Source: Polymorphobacter multimanifer (GTDB lineage Bacteria > Pseudomonadota > Alphaproteobacteria > Sphingomonadales > Sphingomonadaceae). Taken from it: DNA of 38,371 bases. The notes under the pieces were generated by a model, which was not told the origin of the DNA, did not search any database, and was given only the letters and a program-made list of their open reading frames with translations. Positions within the stretch are counted from its first letter, which is position 1; every line of letters begins with the position of its first letter. Positions 32,186 through 38,371 of the stretch are shown here, piece by piece. Made by a program: the position numbers and the translations under genes. The stretch spans positions 1 through 38,371 of the forward strand of contig NZ_JACIIV010000030.1 in NCBI RefSeq assembly GCF_014205635.1. The letters run 5' to 3'.

Positions 32186-34297
32186 ATGATCGCATCACGC
32201 ACGCTGTTTCTGCTTCCCGCCACCGCCCTGCTGCTCACATCCGCACCTGCAGCGCTGGCGCAGACATTCGCCCCCGCACTTCGCGCCCCCAACGCCTCGG
32301 TCCAGGGGGCCGCTGCCGCCCGGCAGGACGGCGAAAACGTCAACTGGACGAGCTACAATTCCGATGTGTCGGGCAGCCGCTTCGCCCCGCTCGACCAGAT
32401 CAATGCCGGCAATTTCAAGGATCTCGAAGTCGCCTGGCGGTTCAAGACCGACATGTTCGGCTCGCGCCCCGAGTACAAGCTCGAAGGCACGCCGCTTGCG
32501 GTCGATGGCGTGATCTTCACGACTGCCGGCACGCGCCGCGCGGTGGTGGCGATCAACGGCACCACCGGCGAGCTGCTCTGGTCCTATGCCCTGCACGAAG
32601 GCAAGCGTTCGGCGGTCAGCCCGCGCGCACTTTCGGGCCGCGGCCTCTCCTACTGGACCGATGGCAACAAGCGCCGCATCCTCTATACGACCATCGGTTA
32701 TCGGCTCGTCAGCCTCGATGCCGATACCGGCCAGGTCGATACCTCGTTCGGGGACAAGGGCTTCGTCGATCTGAAGCAGGATTGGGACCAGCCGATGACC
32801 GACCTCGAGGAGGGGGAGGCCGGGGCTCACTCGGCGCCTGCCATCTCGGGCAACACCGTCATCATCGGCGCTGCCTTCCGCGAAGGCTTCACGCCGCGTT
32901 CGATGAACAACACCAAGGGCTATGTCCGCGCGTTCGACGTCCGCACCGGCAAGCGACTCTGGACCTTCCACACCGTCCCGAAGAAGGGCGAGTTCGGCTA
33001 TGAGACCTGGCTAAAGGGCTCGGCCGAGACCACCGGCAATGCCGGCGTGTGGACACAGGTGTCGATCGACCCCGAGCTGAACCTCGCCTATCTCAACGTC
33101 GAATCGCCGACGTCGGATTTCTACGGCGGCCAGCGCCCGGGTGCCGGCCTGTTCGGCAACTCGCTGGTGGCGGTCGACCTGACGACCGGCGAGCGCAAGT
33201 GGCACTTCCAGCTCATTCACCATGAGATCTGGGATCTCGACAATTCGTCCGCGCCGCTGCTGATGAACGTCAATGTCGATGGCCAGGCGCGCAAGGTGGT
33301 GGGCGTGCCGTCGAAGCAGGGCTTCTTCTATGTGTTCGATCGCACCACCGGCAAGCCGGTCTGGCCGATCAACGAAGTGAAGGTGCCCAAGGGCAATGTG
33401 CCCGGTGAATGGTATTCGCCGACGCAACCGATCCCGACCAAGCCACCAATCTATGCCCGCAATGGCATCACCGAGGCCGATCTCATCGACTTCACGCCCG
33501 AGCTGAAGAAGAAGGCGCTGGAAGTGACGAGCCGTTTCGAGCTCGGCCCGGTCTACACCCCTCCGATCGTCAGCACCAAGGACAAGCTCGGCGTCATCAA
33601 CAACTGGGCGCAGGGCGGCACCAACTGGCCCGGAGGCTCCTTCGATCCCGAAACCGGCATTGCCTATGTCTATGCCTGCGGCGCGTGCATCTCCGCCACC
33701 GGCCTCCAGCCCGGACCGGACACGATGACCGATGTCGATTGGGTTGTCGGTGTCGATGGCCAGCCGGTCGTCATGATCAAGGGCCCGGGTGAAGGGGCAG
33801 GGGCGGATACGCCGGCTGCACCTCCGGCCGCCGGCGGGGGTGGTGCGGGCATTCCGCGCCTCAACGTCGATGGCCTGCCGCTTGTGAAGCCACCCTACGG
33901 CACCATCTCGGCGATCGACGTCAACAACGGCACGATCAAATGGCAGGTGGCGCATGGGGAGACTCCCGATTTCGTGCGCAACCACCCGGCGCTCAAGGGC
34001 CTCGACATCCCGCGCACCGGTCAATCGACCTATCAGATCGGCACGTTGGTGACGAAGTCGCTGATCATCGCTGGCGAAAATCAGGTCACCAGCCCCGGCG
34101 ATCGGCCACGCGGAGCTATGCTGCGTGCCTATGACAAGGGCAACGGCAAGGAAGTGGGCGCGGTCTACATGGCCGGTCCACAGTCGGGTTCGCCGATGAG
34201 CTACATGGTCAACGGCAAGCAGTATATCATCGTCGCAGTAAGCGGCGGGACATATTCGGGCGAGTATATTGCCTACACTTTGCCGTCGAAGAACTGA
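32186..34297 (+). CDS. Secreted PQQ-dependent dehydrogenase (quinoprotein)
   Basis: This 703-residue protein has a signal peptide (about 1-26, ending ALAQ) and an eight-bladed propeller of the quinoprotein glucose/alcohol dehydrogenase class. It shows NWTSYNSDVSGSRFAPLDQI at the start, and the blade motifs GTPLAVDGVIFTTAG, AVVAINGTTGELLW and GEFGYETWL. LIHHEIWDLDNSSAPLL and AIDVNNGTIKWQ come later. It has no N-terminal membrane helices, so unlike membrane glucose dehydrogenase it is soluble in the periplasm. It has no heme motif of its own, but a cytochrome c gene follows after 22 bases and could accept its electrons. No PQQ synthesis genes are in the window. The oxidised substrate (sugar, alcohol or other polyol) is not determined. 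Confidence 0.92.
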   Translation: MIASRTLFLLPATALLLTSAPAALAQTFAPALRAPNASVQGAAAARQDGENVNWTSYNSDVSGSRFAPLDQINAGNFKDLEVAWRFKTDMFGSRPEYKLEGTPLAVDGVIFTTAGTRRAVVAINGTTGELLWSYALHEGKRSAVSPRALSGRGLSYWTDGNKRRILYTTIGYRLVSLDADTGQVDTSFGDKGFVDLKQDWDQPMTDLEEGEAGAHSAPAISGNTVIIGAAFREGFTPRSMNNTKGYVRAFDVRTGKRLWTFHTVPKKGEFGYETWLKGSAETTGNAGVWTQVSIDPELNLAYLNVESPTSDFYGGQRPGAGLFGNSLVAVDLTTGERKWHFQLIHHEIWDLDNSSAPLLMNVNVDGQARKVVGVPSKQGFFYVFDRTTGKPVWPINEVKVPKGNVPGEWYSPTQPIPTKPPIYARNGITEADLIDFTPELKKKALEVTSRFELGPVYTPPIVSTKDKLGVINNWAQGGTNWPGGSFDPETGIAYVYACGACISATGLQPGPDTMTDVDWVVGVDGQPVVMIKGPGEGAGADTPAAPPAAGGGGAGIPRLNVDGLPLVKPPYGTISAIDVNNGTIKWQVAHGETPDFVRNHPALKGLDIPRTGQSTYQIGTLVTKSLIIAGENQVTSPGDRPRGAMLRAYDKGNGKEVGAVYMAGPQSGSPMSYMVNGKQYIIVAVSGGTYSGEYIAYTLPSKN

Positions 34298-34319
34298 TCG
34301 ACCCTTCAGGAGAACGTCC

Positions 34320-34796
34320 GTGCGTAACCCCATCCTCACCATCGGCCTTGCAGCTTCGGCACTCGTCGTCGCCGGCACGGCGTTTGCCCAGCAGGGCTTC
34401 ACCCAGACGGTGTGGGATGGGGTTTACACCGCCGAGCAGGCGGCGCGCGGCGAAGCGGCTTATGCGCAGCGCTGCGGCACCTGCCATGGCGGCCAGCTCA
34501 ACGGTACCGGTGAGGCGCCGGCGCTGGTGGGTGGCGAGTTCATCTCGCATTACAACGAGCTGTCGGTCGGCGACTTGTTCGATCGGGTGCGCACGACGAT
34601 GCCGATGGACAATCCGCAGTCGCTCGACCGTGAGGAATATGCCGATATCCTGGCATTCCTGCTCAAGGCCAACAGCTTTCCGGCGGGCGAGACGGCGCTC
34701 GACCGCCGATCCGAGATGCTGGCCATGATCGAATTCATCGCGCAAAAGCCGGATACGACCGCAAGCAACAAGGGTGCGGAACAACCGACACCTTGA
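34320..34796 (+). CDS. Periplasmic c-type cytochrome
   Basis: This 158-residue protein starts at GTG 34320 behind a CAGGAGAA site. It has a signal peptide (about 1-24, ending AFAQ), one heme site CGTCH (52-56) and a likely axial Met at 94 or 96 in TTMPMDNP. The layout matches single-heme class I cytochromes found next to quinoproteins. It would carry electrons from the PQQ dehydrogenase to the respiratory chain. It lies 22 bases after the dehydrogenase and 22 before the propeller gene. Confidence 0.93.
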   Translation: MRNPILTIGLAASALVVAGTAFAQQGFTQTVWDGVYTAEQAARGEAAYAQRCGTCHGGQLNGTGEAPALVGGEFISHYNELSVGDLFDRVRTTMPMDNPQSLDREEYADILAFLLKANSFPAGETALDRRSEMLAMIEFIAQKPDTTASNKGAEQPTP

Positions 34797-34818
34797 ATTC
34801 CATCCCGGGGGAGGGGTC

Positions 34819-35883
34819 ATGAAGATTTCGTTCGTTGCACTGCTGGCGCTCGGCGCGCTGGCGAGCCCGGCGCTTGCACAGCGCGTGACATACACGCTCG
34901 AGCAACTGCCACCACCCGGCCCCTTGGCGGGCAAGCCCAATGAACACCCCAATCCGTATCGAACCGATACCGGCTTCTTCAAGATGCCCGCGGGCCGGGT
35001 GATGGGCTCGACCAGCGCCGTCGCCGTCGACAGCAAGGGCCATGTCTGGGTCGCGGAACGCTGCGGCGCCAACAGCTGCGCCGGATCGCCGGTCAACCCG
35101 ATCATGGAGTTCGATGCGCAGGGCAACTTCATCAAGGATTTCGGCGCCGGGCTGACGCTGTTCCCGCACGGCTTCTACATCGACGCCGACGACAACCTCT
35201 GGCTCACCGATGCCCGCGTTGCCGGCGGCGGTGGTGGCCTGGTCCACAAGTTCTCGCCCGAGGGCAAGGTTCTGCTCACGCTCGGCACCAAGGGTGTGGC
35301 AGGCACTTCGCCGACCACCTTCACCGAGCCCAATGCCGTGATCACCGCCAAGGACGGCACAATCTTCGTGGCGGACGGGCATACGCCCTACAAGAACATC
35401 GCGCGGATCGTGAAGTTCAAGCCTGATGGCACTTACATCGGCGAGTTCGGCAAGCCCGGCAAGGCGCGCGGCGAGCTGGAAGTGCCGCACAGCATGGCCT
35501 TCGACAGCAAGGGCCGGCTGTTCGTGGCGGACCGCTGGAACAACCGCGTCTCGGTCTTTACCCAGGATGGCGAGTTCATCGATGCCTGGACGCAGTTCGG
35601 GCGGCCCTCGGGCATCTACATCGACAAGAACGACATTCTCTATTCGGCCGACAGCGAGAGCCGCAACCCGGTTGGCTATGGCTTCAACCCCGGCTGGAAG
35701 CGCGGCATCCGCGTCGGCTCGGCGCGCACCGGAAAGGTGACCGCGTTCATCCCCGATCCCGAGCCCGATCCCGATTCCGGCGCCACCAGCAGCGCCGAAG
35801 GCATCTGGGCCGATGACAATGGCGTCATCTACGGCGCACAGGTCAAGGAGCGGTCGGTGGCGCGCTACACGCGAAGCAAGTGA
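34819..35883 (+). CDS. Secreted NHL-type beta-propeller protein
   Basis: This 354-residue protein has a signal peptide (about 1-21, ending ALAQ) and repeated NHL-like blades, for example VAVDSKGHVWVAERCG, FYIDADDNLWLTDARV and MAFDSKGRLFVADRWNNRVS. Similar proteins are annotated as peptidyl-alpha-hydroxyglycine amidating-lyase-like or as gluconolactonase-like propellers. ERCGANSC supplies two Cys residues for a possible disulfide. In this setting a lactone hydrolase acting on the dehydrogenase product would make chemical sense, but the family assignment does not fix the reaction. Confidence 0.85.
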   Translation: MKISFVALLALGALASPALAQRVTYTLEQLPPPGPLAGKPNEHPNPYRTDTGFFKMPAGRVMGSTSAVAVDSKGHVWVAERCGANSCAGSPVNPIMEFDAQGNFIKDFGAGLTLFPHGFYIDADDNLWLTDARVAGGGGGLVHKFSPEGKVLLTLGTKGVAGTSPTTFTEPNAVITAKDGTIFVADGHTPYKNIARIVKFKPDGTYIGEFGKPGKARGELEVPHSMAFDSKGRLFVADRWNNRVSVFTQDGEFIDAWTQFGRPSGIYIDKNDILYSADSESRNPVGYGFNPGWKRGIRVGSARTGKVTAFIPDPEPDPDSGATSSAEGIWADDNGVIYGAQVKERSVARYTRSK

Positions 35884-37934
35884 TGGCAACTGCGCTCAAG
35901 GATCATGGGCCGTTCGCGCTGCTCGCCCTTGTCGGGGCGGCGGCGCTCGGCATCATCGCCACCGCCAATGGCGAGCAGGTGAGCGCACTTTGGATGGTGC
36001 TGGCGGCCGTTTCGGTCCACCTCATCGCCTATCGCTATTACAGCCGCTTCCTCGCCGGCCGGGTGTTCGGCCTCGATGGCGCCCGCCAGACGCCGGCGCA
36101 CACCAAGAACGACGGCCTCGATTATGTGCCGACCAACCGCTACGTGCTGTTCGGCCACCATTTCGCCGCCATCGCCGGTGCCGGACCGCTCGTCGGCCCG
36201 GTGCTTGCAGCCCAGATGGGCTATCTGCCCGGCATGCTCTGGATCCTTGCCGGCGTCGTGCTGGCTGGTGCCGTCCAGGATTTCATCATCCTGTTCATCT
36301 CGATGCGCCGTGATGGCCGCTCCTTGGGCGAGCTCATCCGCATGGAAATGGGCAATGCCGCGGGCACGGTGGCGCTGTTCGGCGCCTTCATGATCATGGT
36401 CATCATCCTCGCGGTTCTGGCGCTGATCGTGGTGCGTGCCCTTGCGGAAAGCCCCTGGGGGCTGTTCACCGTGGCGGCGACGGTGCCGCTGGCACTGTTC
36501 ATGGGCGTCTATGGCCGCTTCATCCGGCCGGGCAAGATCGCTGAAGTCTCGCTCATCGGCCTTGTCGGGCTGGTGCTGGCGATCATCTACGGCGAGGCGA
36601 TCGCCGCCAGCCCGGTCTGGGGCCCGGCCTTCACCCTCACCCCCATCCAGCTCTGCTGGGTGCTGATCGGCTATGGCGCGATCGCATCGGTCATGCCGGT
36701 GTGGCTGCTGCTGGCACCACGCGATTATCTCTCCACCTTCCTCAAGATCGGTGCGGTGGTGGCACTCGCCATCGGGCTGGTGATCCTGGCACCGCCGCTG
36801 CGGATGCCCGCACTCACCCAGTTCGTCGATGGCTCGGGGCCGGTCTGGTCGGGAACGCTGTTCCCGTTCCTGTTCATCACCATCGCCTGTGGTGCTGTCT
36901 CGGGCTTCCACGCGCTCATTTCCTCGGGCACCACGCCCAAGCTCATCAACACCGAGAAGGATGCGCGCTTCATCGGCTATGGTGCGATGCTGATGGAGAG
37001 CTTTGTCGCCATCATGGCGCTGGCCGGCGCCTCGATCCTCGATCCCGGCATCTACTTCACCATGAACGCACCGGCCGCGATCGTCGGCACCACGCCGGAA
37101 ACCGCGGCGGCTGCGGTCACGGCGATGGGCTTCCCGATCGAGGCCGCCACCATCGCCAACACCGCGGCCGAGATGGGCGAAAAGACCATCATCTCGCGCA
37201 CCGGCGGCGCGCCCACCCTCGCGGTGGCGATGGCGGAGATATTCTCCGGGCTGTTCGGCGGGCAGGCGATGAAGGCCTTCTGGTACCATTTCGCGATTCT
37301 GTTCGAAGCGCTGTTCATCCTGACCGCGGTCGATGCCGGCACCCGCGCCGGGCGCTTCATGCTGCAGGATCTGCTGAGCCTGGCGATACCGAGCTTCAAG
37401 GATTCGACCTCGATATGGCCGGGGCTGGTCGCCACCGGGCTGTGCGTGAGCGCCTGGGGCTTCTTCCTCTATTCGGGCGTCACCGATCCATTGGGCGGCA
37501 TCAACACGCTGTGGCCCTTGTTCGGCATCTCCAACCAGATGCTCGCCGCAGTCGCGCTGATGCTCGGCGTGGTGGTGCTCTTCAAAATGAAGAAGGAGCG
37601 CTTCGCCTGGGTGGCGATCCTTCCTGCGGGCTGGTTGGTGCTGTGCACGGTCAGCGCCGGAATGCTCAAGCTGTTCTCGCCCGATCCCAAGGTCGGTTTC
37701 CTCAGCCATGCCGAGAAGTTCGGCGCCGCCCTGGCGCGCGGCGAGGTACTGGCGCCGGCCAAGTCGATCGCCGACATGGAGAAGATCGTGTTCAACGATC
37801 AGATCGATGCCGGCCTGTGCGTGCTGTTCCTCGGCGTGGTGCTGTCGATGATCTTCTTCACCGTCCGCACCTGCCGCGCCGCCTTGCGCGATGCGCGGGT
37901 GACGACGGCCGAGACAGTGGCGGTGCCGGCATGA
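35883..37934 (+). CDS. cstA: CstA-type carbon starvation transporter
   Basis: This 683-residue inner-membrane protein has about 16-18 helices, close in length to E. coli CstA (701). Family segments include GYLPGMLWILAGVVLAGAVQ, TNRYVLFGHHFAAIAGAGPL, ACGAVSGFHALISSGTTPK and PLFGISNQMLAAVALML. CstA and BtsT proteins import pyruvate and have been linked to peptide uptake. The start overlaps the preceding stop (TGATG); a GTG three bases earlier is an alternative. The end overlaps the partner gene. In this unit it could import pyruvate released in the periplasm. Confidence 0.95.
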   Translation: MATALKDHGPFALLALVGAAALGIIATANGEQVSALWMVLAAVSVHLIAYRYYSRFLAGRVFGLDGARQTPAHTKNDGLDYVPTNRYVLFGHHFAAIAGAGPLVGPVLAAQMGYLPGMLWILAGVVLAGAVQDFIILFISMRRDGRSLGELIRMEMGNAAGTVALFGAFMIMVIILAVLALIVVRALAESPWGLFTVAATVPLALFMGVYGRFIRPGKIAEVSLIGLVGLVLAIIYGEAIAASPVWGPAFTLTPIQLCWVLIGYGAIASVMPVWLLLAPRDYLSTFLKIGAVVALAIGLVILAPPLRMPALTQFVDGSGPVWSGTLFPFLFITIACGAVSGFHALISSGTTPKLINTEKDARFIGYGAMLMESFVAIMALAGASILDPGIYFTMNAPAAIVGTTPETAAAAVTAMGFPIEAATIANTAAEMGEKTIISRTGGAPTLAVAMAEIFSGLFGGQAMKAFWYHFAILFEALFILTAVDAGTRAGRFMLQDLLSLAIPSFKDSTSIWPGLVATGLCVSAWGFFLYSGVTDPLGGINTLWPLFGISNQMLAAVALMLGVVVLFKMKKERFAWVAILPAGWLVLCTVSAGMLKLFSPDPKVGFLSHAEKFGAALARGEVLAPAKSIADMEKIVFNDQIDAGLCVLFLGVVLSMIFFTVRTCRAALRDARVTTAETVAVPA

Positions 37935-38137
37935 AGCCCCCGTCCATGCAGTTCTGGGCGATCTTGCGCGATTCCGCCCGGCTGATGGTCGGCGTTCCGC
38001 GCTACGATGTGTATCTCGCCCACATGGCCGAGAAGCACCCCGACGAAGCGGTGATGAGCTATGCCGACTTCTTCCGGAACCGCCAGGACGCGCGCTACGG
38101 GGGCGGAGCGTCGAAGGGGATTTCGCGCTGCTGCTAG
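37931..38137 (+). CDS. YbdD/YjiX family small protein (CstA partner)
   Basis: This 68-residue protein shows the family marks MVGVPRYDVYLAHMAEKHPD, DFFRNRQDARYGGG and a C-terminal RCC. YbdD/YjiX proteins are encoded beside CstA/BtsT in many bacteria and are needed for full transport activity. The ATGA overlap with cstA shows co-translation. It is the last gene of the catabolic unit. Confidence 0.93.
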   Translation: MKPPSMQFWAILRDSARLMVGVPRYDVYLAHMAEKHPDEAVMSYADFFRNRQDARYGGGASKGISRCC

Positions 38138-38274
38138 GCGCAACGCCTGGAGCCATATCGCAGCCACGGCGATAGAGGCGCCAGTCCGGCCACCCTAACG
38201 CGCGTGCTTTTTCCTCAGTGCTTCTTTCAAGACTTGGGTCGTGCATTTATAGAATGGGAACGACTGCTAACGCC

Positions 38275-38371
38275 CAGATTCTGTTGAAAAACCCTGCTTG
38301 ATCGATGGTTGATGGCGTGATTCACTCTGCTTGAGGCGAGCGGAGACGGTCTCATGATGGGTGAGCGAACG
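38275..38371 (+). mobile_element. Left end of an insertion sequence (cut by the window edge)
   Basis: About 80 bases upstream of the edge the sequence changes to GATTCTGTTGAAAAACC, a wording often seen at ends of IS5/IS1182-like elements. A leader follows, running into a start codon for a peptide beginning MMGERT. The 38138-38270 stretch before it shows no gene. The exact terminal repeat cannot be set because the other end is outside the window. Confidence 0.5.
38354..38371 (+). CDS. Start of a transposase gene (partial)
   Basis: Six codons reading MMGERT begin at ATG 38354 and run off the window. This beginning matches sphingomonad IS5/IS1182-type transposases as I remember them. Only the context of the IS-like end supports the call. 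Confidence 0.45.

Noticed and set aside
35865-38246. A 793-codon open frame on the minus strand
   Set aside because: It is antisense to cstA and ybdD, both with strong family motifs, and its product has no recognisable domain.

Overview
The window reads as chromosomal DNA of a GC-rich alphaproteobacterium, most likely order Sphingomonadales. That placement is inferred from the very high third-position GC, the long TonB-dependent receptor, the short exopolyphosphatase paired with rlmE, and the overall style of the proteins; there is no rRNA to settle it. Gene order is dense, with many 4-8 bp stop/start overlaps. Both ends carry decayed or mobile DNA.

Layout. 1-770 is a graveyard: a possible C-terminal scrap, an EAL-domain remnant (minus strand) and a frameshifted remnant that looks like a Brp/Blh carotene dioxygenase (plus strand). 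825-2646 is an aldo/keto reductase divergent from a TetR regulator, with a candidate operator at the TetR start. 2706-4934 is a membrane protein fused to a spermidine-synthase-like domain. 5143-6278 is an ECF sigma factor coupled to a four-helix membrane protein.

6508-17819 is the most unusual part. Three very short peptides (41, 47 and 50 aa) share an acidic leader-like N-terminus and end in a Gly-Gly followed by a short hydrophobic tail. They are interleaved with two copies of a two-gene module. Protein A (324/322 aa) has a conserved VRWHAxRE motif in a HEAT-like C-terminus. Protein B (315/304 aa) has an HxH...H cupin-like motif in a conserved middle domain and a HEAT-like tail. The second module runs by a stop/start overlap into a membrane-fusion protein, an ABC ATPase, two FtsX-type permeases and a complete ABC exporter, then a MarR regulator and a small membrane protein. 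GC-rich hairpins sit between peptide genes and A genes. I interpret this as an export-coupled, possibly post-translationally modified peptide (RiPP- or bacteriocin-like) system. It carries none of the usual signature enzymes, and I cannot match it to a named class.

18017-26028 is housekeeping and metabolism: tRNA-Gln on the minus strand, a Ppx/GppA phosphatase with RlmE, an agmatine-to-putrescine pair (aguA, aguB) followed by an MFS transporter, a TIGR04076-like protein and an aldo/keto reductase, with convergent trhO. 25730-27936 is an OmpR-type two-component system.

28113-38137 looks like one catabolic unit: TonB-dependent receptor, a Tat-exported DapA/NAL-family aldolase, a secreted PQQ dehydrogenase, cytochrome c, a secreted NHL beta-propeller protein, CstA and its YbdD/YjiX partner. 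A perfect 16-bp palindrome lies upstream. The combination suggests that a substrate is oxidised and cleaved in the periplasm and the released small acid is imported by CstA. The window ends inside the start of an insertion-sequence transposase.
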